From Linyphia triangularis (taxonomy: Eukaryota; Arthropoda; Arachnida; Araneae; Linyphiidae): a DNA stretch of 64,000 bases. The notes below the pieces were generated by a model. The model worked only from the letters and a program-made list of their open reading frames with translations, ran no database searches and was not told the DNA's origin. How positions within the stretch are numbered: position 1 is the first letter of the stretch; every line of letters begins with the position of its first letter. Where the stretch lies: positions 58,856,773 through 58,920,772 of the forward strand of contig OZ021731.1 in NCBI GenBank assembly GCA_963978545.1. Reading direction: 5' to 3'. The translations under genes and the position numbers were made by a program. Below, one piece after another: positions 44,751 to 57,478 of the stretch.

Positions 44751-44759
44751 TAACTGTCT

Positions 44760-44880
44760 ACTTTTCTGCCAGATTATTGTCTTCCTTCATCAAACCACTT
44801 GCATCTCAGTGACGTCAGACTAACATGTCCGATGATTACAGACATTCTAATGACGTAACACAGAATCATATAAGATACAA
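44760..44880 (+). repeat. Repeat paired with 45650-45765
   Basis: ccttcatc.aaccacttgc, ctca.tgacgtca.act and cattctaatgacgt.acacag occur in both, in the same order and orientation about 890 bp apart. An old direct repeat of unknown type. Confidence 0.65.
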
Positions 44881-45649
44881 GAGGTACATACAGGAGGTGC
44901 ACACAGAGAGGTACGAGACTATGTCCAATGTCCCACAAGCCTTGTTCTCTGGTTACTGTGAGAGGCAACCATGGAACGCGTTCCAACTTTAATTGGAAGG
45001 ACACAACAAAGTGCTGACCAGTTGGTATGTGACTTCACTTGGAAGACTGTCACTTTGATCTTTTGTGCTTTGGTTTCGGACCGTGTGCCTCATTAGTGAT
45101 ATTTCGGTGGTTGAGTCCTTTGCTAACGAACTCTTGGGATAAGAATTTTCAGATGTCGCCATTCTTTGGTAGATTGGCGAGAAAGGGGATTATAGCTTTT
45201 GGATCTAAATTGCTTGCGTTTGAGTCGCATTTAAAAGACAGGTGATAAAGCCTTGGTTTGTGATTGTATGCACTCTTGAGGAATGCTTGAGAAATGCGAT
45301 GAATGTAGACTTGAAATCATGAGAAATGATTTGCGTTTGAAATGGAAATAGCAGTTCATTGATTTCCGAATCCAAGAATCGGTAACTTTATAAAACGGAG
45401 CCCATGTAGACAGCTAAAAGCACAATCTTTGTATGTACATTTTTTTGGCCCAAATAAAATATTGATATTAATATAAAGGTGGAATTTGGCTCTTTCCCCA
45501 GCAGAAATATTTTATGTCGCTTTCTAATAATAGTTTTGGGGTGTAAGTTTAAAATAAAAGGTACATTTAAAAATTTTGAAATCCTCTTTTTGAGTTTTCT
45601 GAAAGTTTACAAAGTTGGATATATATCTATTTTGATTTTATCTACTTTT

Positions 45650-45765
45650 CTATCAGAAAATTGTATTCCTTCATCGAACCACTTGCCTCTCAATGACGTC
45701 AAACTCACATATCCAATGGTGACAGCCATTCTAATGACGTCACACAGAAGCAGGTAAGATCACAA
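45650..45765 (+). repeat. Repeat paired with 44760-44880
   Basis: Second copy, with two exact tgacgtca words typical of CRE-like sites; these may be coincidental. Confidence 0.65.
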
Positions 45766-46150
45766 AGAAGCAGATATGTTCTGACTTCTAAATTACTCCA
45801 ATTCCTAATTGTTATAATTTCAATTTAGAAATTTTAAACAATGAATCGTTATAATTTGAAATGTCAGTTAGAGCTATTGGTATAAATTTCATCCGCTATC
45901 ACTTGAATCATAAATTGAACGTGCAGTTTACGTACGAAATCTAAATAAAATGAAGTGTGTTTGTTTTGTATACTCTAATATTGGACAAAAAATATTTTAA
46001 TATTTTCACATAAGTAGGTGGCAGATTAAGAAACTGTAAAAATATCTCTGGGTAATTCTTTAGTGTACGCACATGACATTTTGTCTCTTTTTACTACTCG
46101 TAAGAAATGAAAATAAAGATGAATCTAGTATTTATATTTTAGTTATTTAC

Positions 46151-46500
46151 AGGGTGCTTCATATGGGACAAAAATAAAGCAAATTGGTAAACGCAGTAAT
46201 AAATTTAGTTTGATAAATCAAATTCACCGTGAAACTACAGTTATCCAAGTTTCTATAGATCCCTTCGGTGACAAGGCAAATATCTATGCAGTATTGCAGT
46301 TCATGCTACACTCATCATAGAATATTCCTGGTTAATGAATCCAACATGTCATCTATCCACTGCTTCAGTTGCTGTAGGTCCTGGAGAAGTGAAGACACGA
46401 AGACTTTGCCTGTAACAAAACTCCAAGGGAAAAAACCGTAAAGGGAAAGGGATTAGATCTGGGGGTCTCGGCGGCCAAAAAAGCGATGGAACATCATTTT
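46151..46500 (-). pseudogene. Mariner-like transposase 3' part, minus strand
   Basis: The minus strand reads HRFFGRRDPQI, a stop, then SLSLYGFFPWSFVTGKVFVS followed by SLLQDLQQLKQWIDDMLDSL. It matches the C-terminal part of mariner-like transposases from the third catalytic Asp (SPDL.P.DFFLW...LK..V...P). The outer end at 46151 (cagggtgcttcatatgg) is a mariner-type terminus. It carries stops and is inactive. Confidence 0.6.
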
Positions 46501-46548
46501 ACCAGCACGTCCAGTCGATGATGGGGCGGACGATCATTCAGGAATTCA

Positions 46549-46780
46549 TCTAACCCCTTGTGATTTTTTTTTATCCCAGTGGAGTTTTCTTAAAGACAAA
46601 TACTTCGTGATTCCATTTCGGCAAGACTTACAGCAACTGAAGCAGCGGATAACTTACTTTTTGGACTCGTCAACAGGGAAAATTCTATGACGAGTGTGGC
46701 AGGAACAAGTATAAAGCAAACAGTGTGCACAGGTTTGCTTCACTTTTTGTTCTATTCAATACCAGACATCCTGAATAATA
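46549..46780 (+). pseudogene. Mariner-like transposase 3' part, plus strand
   Basis: Plus strand: TPCDFFLSQWSFLKDKYFVI, then PFRQDLQQLKQRITYFLDSS and, after a stop, RVWQEQ. It is the same domain segment as the neighbouring minus-strand copy, so two 3' halves face outward from a shared centre near 46520. The terminus near 46770 reads ccagacatcctg. Confidence 0.65.
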
Positions 46781-46799
46781 ATTCACGGTGACAAATTTA

Positions 46800-47364
46800 T
46801 ATGAAAAATAATTATTTTATCTAGATAAATATAAATTTATAAGCCACCGGCGCACTAAATACATCCATGTCTCGTGCGTTGGGGGCTTATAAATGTACAT
46901 TTGACATAAATAAAATATTTTTATTCTCTTGTATATAAACACAGCAAAAGGATCGCAATTAACAACTGTTCCACTCTCCAACAACAAATCTCGGTTGATG
47001 CTCTTATAGAAAAAGATATCTAGATAAGTGTTCTGCGGAGTAAAGGGTCTGTAGTAATTAAATCACCTCGAACTGCTTCAGCTTCGAGATTAACTTTGGC
47101 CTTAGATGTCGGGAGATAATTTGATTTGCGAAGTGGACAGTCGCCATTGGAGACAACAATTGCTTGCGGGACACTGGCCTTCGTGAGGGACAACACAATA
47201 TTCGATGCTGGTTTAAACGGCGGTTGTGCACTAAGGTTAGTTTTGCGGTGTTATACATTTCCAATGAGGTAGATCAGGAGAGGATCTAAAGGGGGATCTA
47301 CGAGGGATCGACTTCCTTTAGAATAGCTATCTTTACTTTTTTTCACTTTAAAATTTATCAAAAA

Positions 47365-47397
<33 letters not shown>

Positions 47398-48250
47398 ATC
47401 ATAGTTTACGTTCTAAAATACCGCTTTTATTTACGGTAAATGGCACTTCATTTTTTTTTTTTTTTTAAATCAAAATTTTCAACTATATTGTTTAATACAT
47501 GGATGGAATAGGGTGGGATAGGCTATTTAAAACTGTCAAACCTTGTTTTAGAAATTACTAATGAGGAAACGCCTTCATTTGAACGGATGTTTTAAAGGAA
47601 AAGGAAGAATATTGTATGGTAATAAATAACGAACAAAAATTCACTGGTTTCATGCATATTTTTAAGTAATATTTATTTATTTTTATCTTATAAGAGATCG
47701 AAACTGTGTGCAAACTCAAATGTAAGTACCAATCCCCAGTAATAAAAGTTAATAAATAATATCCAAACACTTAATTTGAAGATTTGAAGAACTTATACTT
47801 TTAACCGTTTAAACTATCTAACATTTTCAAATGAACACAAGAGTTTGTTTCGAATTGGGAGCAAGTATATCGCAATAACACTCAATTTTTTATTTTTTTA
47901 TTTGCTTGAATGTTTCGTCTATTTTTCGTCTTATTAAAATTAATAAATTAGTTATTCATCGCAGCAACGATGTAATGAACTGATTATTGTATCGCTGAGA
48001 ACAGCTATTATTCCTCTAATTTATTTGTTTCAGTTAAAATATTTCAGTATATTAATATTCATTTCTATTGATCGCAATTATAATTTTTTTCTGCCTCCCA
48101 CTTCATAACGACATTACACCGTGAGGGTTAGGGTGCGATATTTAAGTCTTAAAAAAAAAAAAAAAAAAAAAAAAATCATCGGAAGTTTGAAAATAAGATA
48201 CAATCTACTAACGGGTAAAAATATAAAGAAATTTGGCACTATTAAATATG
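46800..48250. other. Intergenic, nothing recognised
   Basis: T run at 47367-47392 and A run at 48150-48174. No bounded element or gene. Confidence 0.35.
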
Positions 48251-48269
48251 AAATTATTTAAAAATAGAT

Positions 48270-48735
48270 ATAAAAAGCAAAAGTATAACCCATAAAAACG
48301 GTTTTTAAATGCAATTTTGATTCAACTTTTATGTGCAGTTGAAACTTATTTTTGAACTCAGATCGGCATTACGCAGTGTCAGATCACTACGAAGAAAAAC
48401 CACCGATTCCACTCCATGGACTAACTTTTTTCTTTAGCTCTAAAGTTTTCTAGAATACATTGTTATCAACAACGAGTCTATGTATCTAGTTTCAGGTCGA
48501 TAGAATGACAAGTAGTGGGTCAATTAGTCATTCGATTTGCTCTCCATAAACACACACAAAATCGAAATTTGGCCTCGCATACCAAAGGTGCCGGGTTCGA
48601 ATTCCGCGTTAGGCATGGATGTTCGTTGTGGTTCAGAATCCAAGTCAAGCTGTAGATCCCTGCCTGATTAGCCATCATTGTGCATAGGTCGCTGAGCTTA
48701 CCAACCAACAAAATCGAAGTTCATGTAAAGGATCT
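48270..48735 (-). repeat. Family U fragment, minus strand, with SINE-2 inside
   Basis: Complement of the unit end (tataacccataaaaacggtt), then aactcagatcggcatt, caggtcgatagaatgac, interrupted by the SINE at 48570 and resuming with aaaatcgaagttcatgtaaagg. Confidence 0.6.
48570..48705 (+). mobile_element. SINE-2, 5'-truncated
   Basis: Starts at tggcctcgcataccaaagg with B box ggttcgaattcc. The flanking acaaaatcgaa (before) and caaaatcgaa (after, from about 48708) look like an 11-bp target duplication within family U. Confidence 0.75.
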
Positions 48736-48834
48736 AATAATCATTAAATTTTGAAAAACAAAATTCGGCCCCATTTTAAAGGAGAAATATAACAAACAAT
48801 TTAAAATTGTTATCGATCGTCTCATATAACATAA

Positions 48835-49560
48835 ATATCCTCCAAAGCCCCCCACGCTTTCAATTCTTCCCAGACCCTCGGACATCCAATGCCTCTGAAC
48901 CAATATCCAAAATCAATGAAAAGGAAACCCCCCTCCAGGCCGGCCATTCCGATATATATCCAGAAATAATCAAACGCCAATATCACCCACACATGAAAAG
49001 ACCAAAAGAAAAGAAAGAAAACACCCCCCTCCGAAAAACACAAGAGGAAACTATTCCCTGGATGGCCTTACTTCTATATAACTGCACCCCTCCCCCCCAT
49101 CCAACAAACAAGAAGCCAACCCCTGACACCAGCTATAAGTATAATAATAATAAAATAAAGCCAAAAAAATCACCCGTACAATCTTTTCAATACAAGACTA
49201 TCACCATGAAAGATCAGAGAAAAAATGAGTACCAGTAGAGATCCCATACACAAGAATTCAATTTCCAGAAGGAATTCTCTCCTGGAAGTTATATATCTAT
49301 ATATTCTTTGTGCAGAGGGGGAGATCCGCAAGGCAGTCGTTTTTGGGGGGTGGGTTATTATGGAGGTTTAATGGGCTGGTCATTCGGTGGAATGGTTCTG
49401 GACAATTGTTGGCAGTTTCTGGTTTGTTATGTCGACTGTTGGGGAGTTCTTTGGATGCCACGGAAGGACAATTGTGGCTTCCTCCTGCCACATGTTGATG
49501 AGTGGAGGAGGACTGATCTATGTGGATGTCGCTGGAAAAGTCAAGGTATGCGACCAGCTT
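48835..49560. other. C-rich to G-rich strand-skew switch
   Basis: From 48840 to about 49230 the plus strand has many C runs and few G (ccccccac, ggaaacccccctcc, cacccctccccccc). From about 49310 to 49560 it is G/T-rich (gagggggag, ttttggggggtggg, ggtggaatgg). The turning point is near 49250. Open frames of 143 codons (plus, 48807-49238) and about 90 codons resemble no protein; they are low-complexity. Confidence 0.5.
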
Positions 49561-49569
49561 TGGAAAAAT

Positions 49570-52500
49570 GGGAAGCTCTTTGTTAGGGCTGTGTTTTTCT
49601 TTGTTATAAATGTCGGCAACAAACGCAAATTGAAGTTAATATGTTGGAATAAATAAACTTGGCAGTCGTTTAGTGGTGCTTCTAGGTCAAATCGGAGTTG
49701 GAGGCATTTGTGGTTGTTTCTAGACAAACTTTAGAAGATGTCAGTTTCCAATTGACGGAGTTTAGTTGAAGAAAGAGAAGTATAGTTACACTTCCAACTA
49801 ACCAATGATGAATATTTTTATTAGAATATGTTAAGCAATAAATATAAACCGAATGTATCTAATGAAACTACTCAATTTTAATCTGTAAGAAATAAATCAG
49901 CATTTCAAGTTTTTAGACCAATGAAATTTAGCAGCATTTTCCTGTTGATGATTGTGGCTGGAATATTAAAACTGAATATATATAAAGTGTCTGCTCTCGA
50001 AATTTTACTTATTTAGAAAATGAAAGACAAAATTAAAATTAACAGTTTAAAATTGAAATCAAATACATGATTTTTAATTACAATATTTATTGATATTTTA
50101 ATAATTTATTTAATAAATATTAATATTTTTTACAGAAGATAGTCTTTGTGGACGATGAAATTTTACATAAAAATCATATGAAATAGGGGAAATATCTTTT
50201 AAAAGAATTCACTATTAGCCGCTTGGTGCCTACAATTCAAATTTTCATAAACTAGTCTCTGATCATGTATTCATTTTATACATGAATATAAACTAACACA
50301 GACGAAAATATTCCGCATTCCTCACTGGAAATAACGCTTTCTCAAGTCGCACGTTAGTTGCAGTGTTTATCTTTCTATTTAATTCAAAAGCTTTCGAGCT
50401 ACGATCCGAAGCAGTCGCTATTGTAAAGAATCCTCGTTTAAGAGCTTTAACCAGAAATAAGAGCTCGGCCAAGAAGTACGCATAATTACTTCCCAACCAC
50501 AAGCTCACTCGCAATTTTTCAAAAAATCTCGAAAATCTCGCAAGGCACAAAGCAACGCGTGGAAAATATTTAGTAAATAACACTGTTGCCAAATGTCTTT
50601 AAGGAATTTCATGTCTCTGAAACTTACAGGTCCCAAGAAATTTTCTTTAATATTTTTACGACTTATCTTTCAACAATGTTCTGGCATTTTGTCTTCGAGC
50701 CAGTTTTCGAAACTGGAGGTCGGGTATTAAGAAGTTTACTAAAAGGAAGATAAATTGTTATTGCTAAGCACCAAGCAGTCTTCTTCGTTTATGTATAATT
50801 CAAAAGGATGTCTTCAGTGGGATTAACCCCGAATTCTGGAATTTTAATAAGCGTGGAACTTTTGTCTTTTGAGGAACGGAAATAAGATACCCAGTTTCTC
50901 TGCGAGGAGCTAGCTCATCGGCGTGTGTTTGGTAAGTCCTTTTAAATGAAGTACAAGACAAAAGCGGGATTTTCGTTGGAGGTCGTTTTGAAAAGATACT
51001 TATATAGCACTGCCATATTAAATCAGAAATACGTAACCACCTGCGTTTTAAATTATAATTCAAAGGTACGTTATTCCTCGGTTAAGAAATCGTGAAAATT
51101 AACTTTTGGGCCACTAAAATAAGAACATCTGGCGCTAACTTTTTGAGTATTGAGAAACAATGAGAAATAATGTGAACCAAACAAATAGAGTTTTATTCAT
51201 GCAAATCATTTACTAAGAATTTATACGTTTCTAGCTTGGATTGTGATGGTTTTTGTTAAGGACTATAATGGTAACTGTCGCTAAAAGACTGTTTCTACAC
51301 AAGTTTAAATTGCTGTGCATCACTTAAATACCAAGCATGTACAATTTTGGGATATTTTGCTACTTAAGTCTTCATGTCGTAATATGATCGCCATTGCCAA
51401 ACAAAACTTTGCAAATGTGGTGTTTTTAATAAATTAAGAAATGACGCCAAGAATGCGAGTTTGGCAATAAATCTGGCGAGGAAACTAGGTTATCCAATTT
51501 TGATTTCGCTAACTGCAGTCGAAATGTGTCCTTTTCGTAATTATAAAATGACATACGGTTGCCATTCTCGGCACTATTGGTTCGATTTTAGTATAAAGCT
51601 CATCTCGATGGAACCTTTCATTTGATCCATCATATAGCTATGTGGAAATTGTAATTCCGTTTATACATATTGATCTCAGACGGATGGACATTGTTTAAGC
51701 TCCTGTAGAGAAGGCAAAATTTGAAAACGAAACTTTCCAATTATGTCCTTAACTTATTTTGAAATTTTTTGTGCGGGCCATGTTCTAGTTTCAAGATTTA
51801 AAACCGGTAATTCAAGTCAAGTCAGGGGCGCAACTAACAAATTTCTGTAGGAGAGGCTTTCAATTAATCACTAATTTTGCACCTTTAACTTCTCTAAAAA
51901 AACAAAAACGTCTATGTAGAACTTTCTCATCCGATATTTGTCGCATGTCATCAGAAAAATTATCTTGTGTAGATTTTGGTGTGTTTTTTCTATTTGTAAA
52001 AAAATTTAAAAAATGTTTGAATTATCTTTACAGAGAAGATAAACCAAGAACATTTGGTAGTAAGATGTAGTTTTCATAGAATTGTCCAGGAAAAAAATCG
52101 GATTTTACAACGCAAAATAAGATAACAGTAGGTTTTCCTATCGACAGATGGAGTTTTAAATTCAAATCTAAAGAGACGGCGACCCATTTAGGAAGTGGCT
52201 CACAGATACTACAGTGCCATCTGTGGAAAAAAACTATTTTTTCTTGGTTGAAAAAAAAAAACACCCATCTTTTATTTCTGAGAAAGCGGTATAATTTCCT
52301 ATTCCTTCAAATGAGATGGTGAGCGCCAGAAAGGATCATCCCCACTGATAGTAGTACACCTAAGGAAATTGAGAATTTGTATTTATTGAAACGCAAAATT
52401 TAAGTGTATTCGTTTTTATTTATTGTAAGTTAAAGCTGGGTTATATTTTTATTCATTTAATAGTTTTAAACATATTGCCATTTGAAAATATTAAAAAAAA

Positions 52501-54150
52501 TAAAAATAGTCTAATTAAAAACTTGTGGGATGGTCCTTGTTGGCTCTCAAAGCCTCAAATGTTCGTGTGTTATCGATATTTGAAATGTCCTGTAACTTTT
52601 AAATCACTATGTATACGGAAACGCAATAACAGTATCTAAATGTGTTTATAGGAATGATTAGTTTAGGCATCGTTTAGTAACCAAGCTATAAAATGATTTA
52701 TTATTGATGTCGCCATTGAAAACAAATAGACTTCCTTCATTATTATGGAATTCCCATTAATTCTACTTCGTTTAATTGTGATAAGACTCATTTCAGCAAT
52801 TAATGTTAATTCGTAAACAGACATTGATGAAAATGCTACTTAGGTAACGTATTAGAAATGTTGTGCCCTCATTTTTTTTTTTTTTTTTCATGCGGGTAAT
52901 TTAAACATTTCTATTTAAACTAAATACAAAACAAAAGTGTTTCTTTAATTTTATATTTTAATTCCACGTAAAAAAGAAAATCTAAACTGTATGGTTTGGT
53001 TTATTCAGCACACGGTTGGGAATAATTATCAGGTAGAAAAATATTAATTACGAATTGAAAAAATAATTGGCGCTAGAGCTGATTTGTAAAAAGCTTTAAT
53101 TGTCACAACCAAAGTTTAAAAAATTAAGGAAAACTTAAAGGCTTTGTAATTTACTCCTTGTTTTGATGTGTAGGAGAATAAATTGTTGTTGGAAAGGACA
53201 TACTTGTAAACAATATACACTTCCCTTTTTTATGCGAAAATTGTTTTCAAAATATAGGCTGAATTATAAAGAGAGTGTAGTGAACAAAGTTTATATAATT
53301 GTCCCTTTTAGCGTTAGCTACGAGAATTTGATTACTTTTAATTTTTTTAAAAGTCTGAATAGTATTAAACAATTAAAAAAACTAACCAATACAAACAAAG
53401 TTTTAGTTTAAATCTTTTATATGCATTGGCAACTTTTGTGCGTAATTGTAATTTGGAGTACTTTTTTTTTTTAAAATGTTTTTTAGAAGTAATTTATTTT
53501 TTTAAAGTAGTGCTACTTAATATTAGTGATTCACACATAACATTTTAATTATATTCAACTAATTTTTAAAAATGGTAATTTTATATGAAGTTTTGAAGAA
53601 ATTTCCTCAAATCTTCAAAAATGCGAGATGAAAAATTATTTAATTTATTCAAAAAATGCTACCAAATTAAACTGTATACTTATATCTAGAAAATATATAA
53701 CAATATACAAAAGGAAACTTCTTTAAATTTTTTTTTTAATTTTCATAGAAGCATCACTTCTTGATTTTTAAAATGTTTGTCCTGTTAGTTTTTAAATAAT
53801 TGTTCATAATTTTATACCATATATAAAACGTTTTATTAATTTTTTTTGAGTATATCCTTTAAATAACAGTTCATAAAGCAGGAAAAGAATTCATTTATAA
53901 TTTTTTTACACTATCATTTTTCAAACATCGGAACTGATGCATAAAATTGAAATAAGAGAAAAATATATTTTAAATTTAAAATGTAATTACTTTTCCGAAA
54001 TTTGTCTTTATGAAATGTACCTTTACTTTTGTTCTAATCACTACACATTAAGAGTGAAGACTGCTTTGGAAACTAGATAAAGGAGGCAATAAAATGATGC
54101 AATACTAAAAATTTAAGAAAATTCTTCGAAAATGGTTTTTTTTAACATAA
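49570..54150. other. Long stretch with no recognised gene
   Basis: AT-rich DNA. Frames up to 99 codons (50293-50592, minus) have no recognisable motif. A T tract lies at 52870-52888. A scrap of family U end sequence (taaatcttttatatgcattg) occurs near 53408-53440. It could be intergenic or an intron of an unseen gene. Confidence 0.35.
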
Positions 54151-54164
54151 TCAAATGTCTTAAG

Positions 54165-54345
54165 AGATTTTGAGCTCAGATCAAGTTTTCATAGAGTTTG
54201 TCCACTATGAAGAAAATATCCATTCTGTGTCACTGACTAACTTTTTTTGTTTGCTTCCGAAACTTGATAAAATGCATTATCATCGACAACAGCTCGATTT
54301 CAGCTCTATTAGATGACGGCATGTTGACTAATAGACTGAGAGGCG
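54165..54345 (-). repeat. Family U fragment, minus strand
   Basis: tgagctcagatcaagttttc, actgactaac, tgcattatcatcgacaac, agatgacggcatgttgac: complement of one internal module. Confidence 0.55.
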
Positions 54346-54394
54346 ACTGTAATTTTTGGACCCCATCGAACATCATTCTGAATTTTTCATAGAA

Positions 54395-55640
54395 ATTGGA
54401 GATAATTGAGTAGATTACGAATCCACTGGTCTGCCATGGCAAAAATGACCGAAACTGGTCAAAAATAAACTTTTAATAAGTTGAATTAAATCCAATTGCC
54501 AAATGCGACATAACTTTACAGATAATGAGCATTGTTTTTTTATTTGTTAACCCTCGCTCTTTAAGGCGTCTTCTCACTTTAGGCACCTCGAAAATAGGCT
54601 ATTTTCGCGATTTTTTTTCGAGGATTTTTGCAAACAATTATGGGATAAAATGGATCCTATATAATAAACACATCTTTCAAGTACAAGAAAATTTTATTTT
54701 TTTATTTTTTTGAACAATTATTATAATAAAACAGTAGCATCGAAAAACCCGTGTAGAAATGTAATGTTCGTGGCTTGTTGATGAAATTTCGGAAACTATC
54801 CGGCCGATTGTCATGAAATTTGAATGACATATTCTTCATAGTTATGGCTATAGCGCATATCATCAGATTTTTGAAATTTTGATTTAAAGTATTTTTTTTT
54901 TACAAAAAACTGCAAAAAAACGCGTTTTTTTTTTTTTTTTACTTTTTCGAAAAACGTGCGCCATTTTGTTATTTTCACGAATATCAAAAATCTGATGATA
55001 TGCGCTATAGCCATAACTATGAAGAATATGTCATTCAAATTTCATGACAATCGGCCGGATAGTTTCCGAAATTTCATCAACAAGCCACGAACATTACATT
55101 TCTACACGGGTTTTTCGATGCTACTGTTTTATTATAATAATTGTTCAAAAAAATATTTTTTTCTTCTTGTACTTGAAAGATGTGTTTATTATATAGGATC
55201 CATTTTATCCCATAATTGTTTGCAAAAATCCTCGAAAAAAAATCGCGAAAATAGCCTATTTTCGAGGTGCCTAAAGTGAGAAGACGCCTTAATTTTCAAT
55301 TAAGAAGGTTGCAGACGATTCGGATGTGTGCCTATGGCTTACTTGCATCTTTCACAAATGAGCCAAATTGGTAATAAACATTACGTCACTGATGACGTAA
55401 CTGATGTCGCCAAATTGGCTTACTTTTAAAAGATACAAGTTTTCCGAGCCAGAGATCAGAAATCGTTTGCGCTTTTTCTCATTGAAAATCAAATCCAGAC
55501 GAAAGAGTGTGTTATCTTTTTGGCAAGTTATGACATATTTGGCGATCGGATTTTAGTTCAACTCATTCCAAGTCGATATTTGATTGATTTCGGCCATTTT
55601 TGCCACGGCAGATCAGTGGATTCGTAATCTACATTCGAAA
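54395..55640. repeat. Outer imperfect inverted repeat around a hairpin
   Basis: 54400-54520 (gattacgaatccactggtct...tgccatggca...aattgccaaatgcgacataact) pairs imperfectly with 55520-55640 on the other strand. The perfect 732-bp hairpin lies inside. This may be a larger fold-back element with a younger one inserted, or one element with unevenly preserved arms. Confidence 0.6.
54561..55292. mobile_element. 732-bp near-perfect hairpin, TTAA-bounded
   Basis: The arms (54561-54905 and 54950-55292) pair almost base for base around a short A/T-rich loop, including ggcgtcttctcactttaggc at both ends, tatccggccgattgtcatga and gctatagcgcatatcatcag. TTAA stands at both outer ends. That fits a piggyBac-type or TA-type MITE; the ends alone do not decide. 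No coding capacity. A transcript would fold into a roughly 340-bp double-stranded stem. Confidence 0.88.
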
Positions 55641-55644
55641 TCAA

Positions 55645-57470
55645 AGCAAAAGTCATGTGACCAAAAACGTATAAAAAACCGTTACGATAGATTCCGTCTA
55701 AAATCCGAGGAGGAACCTGGTCTAAAACAGGTTTTAGACTAGTTCGTCATCTGCGCGTTGACGTCACACGCAAAAGTAGCTTGTCCCCGCCAATCGCAAA
55801 GTGAAAAACTAAATATAATTTTTTTAACTATCTATTCGAGCTCAAATTTTAGAAAGAATGCTATTGTTCATCATGATTTTTTTCTCTTTCTTTTATTTAA
55901 AAATGAAACCTAAAAACGTGAAAGTTCCTCATTAGCCGTTCGAAGTTATCGCCCGCCACAAACATTCAAACAAAATTGAGCTTGATATAAATTATTTACA
56001 AAAGTAGTTTTGCATCCATAATTGAGAATAACAATTTTATATACGAAACCTACACCCGCATGAAAGAAATCACTCTCATACAACTCCTTACACAATAAAC
56101 AACAAACAATTAAATCAGAAACCCTATCTTGCCCCACTAAAACTCCCTAATCCCAGCAACCAACTCCAATACCCGTGACAGCCACGAGCAACGCACGATC
56201 AGCAGAGATTTAATAAACACCCGATGCTCGACTACCAATAGAATTCCGGATCCTGGTCTCCAACCTCTTGACCAGTGTCCGGCATTCCAGTGTCCGGAGA
56301 CCGGAGTCACGTACTACAAGCTATACGCATCCTCCCACCCATGCTCGTCACGCAATGTCGAGGGTTTTGTGACGAGCTATCATGCAGCACACTTCATTAG
56401 GAATGCTGGGTTACGGATGGTTGCTGGTCTTACCCCCGCCTTATAAACTTAATGCTGTATTTTCCCCAAGTAAACAAGACGACTTGAAATTTATAATGTA
56501 TCGTTACGGTATATTAGATGCTTACATTTAGTATAATGTTTATTTAAGGCTTATGTAAGTAGGGAAAGTAATCTTAATAAATTAATCCTATTAATTTAAT
56601 AAATGATGTAAAGTGATATACTTCATTTTAATGCTGATTTAATTGCGGTTTTAAATTTTTTATGTTCGATAATAAAATTAAAGTGTGTTAAATGCTTTTC
56701 TGTATTGTGCAAAAGATAGCGCCGTGATTAATAGCTTTTGAAAAGAAGGAAACGAAATATAGTTGTGATGACATAAAATCACCCATTAATTTTTTTAATT
56801 GTAATGGTATACAAGACCCTATATTCCTTTTAAATATCACTGTACCTATGTTTTAGTGTTTGCTATTATTATCAGGTATTGTTTTATTTGATGATTATGA
56901 ATGTCTGCCAAAAAGAACTAAAAATAGAGTTCAGAATATTAAGAAGAAAACATAATTGTTACACATACTTATACAAATAATACAAATTTGTAAGCCAACA
57001 ACAGGCTCAAGTGCCAACATGATTGATCGAGTAAAATACATATTATAAATAAATAAATTTTGCATATATAATACAAAATAACATAAATTGCATAATAGAA
57101 AATGAAAAATTTACAGAATACAAAATAAAAAGAAATACTAAAATTGCAGATTACGTAATAGACCCAGATAATTAATTTTGCAAAGTTAACATAATTGCAC
57201 AACCTACAATTTTGAATATAAAAAGTTACAGGATCCTACATACAATAAACGATAGTTATAAGATCATACATAATAATACAATGCACAAAGTCGATAATCA
57301 TCCTGGAAAAATACAGTACATAATGCAAGTTGATCAAATTCATAAAATCCAACAATACCCAAAAATATATACCCTTTTTATCACTAACTAACTTTATATA
57401 CTACCCTAACTGAACCAAATTAAATACATAGAAATTTTGCAACACAAAATATAAGTTACCTTCCAATCTA
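55645..57470. other. No gene recognised; GC-richer island inside
   Basis: Mostly AT-rich. About 56110-56450 is visibly GC-richer and non-repetitive within the window (a tandem ccagtgtccgg near 56272-56300). I could not assign a product to either strand. Confidence 0.3.
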
Positions 57471-57478
57471 GTGCAATC

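Noticed and set aside
45039..45245. Small open frame of 68 codons with balanced composition
   Set aside because: No motif, no splice context and no second copy; length is within chance.
48807..49238. 143-codon plus frame, Pro/Lys/Asn-rich, and the idea of a mitochondrial insertion
   Set aside because: Composition follows the C-rich strand. I could not match either strand to any mitochondrial protein, so no claim is made.
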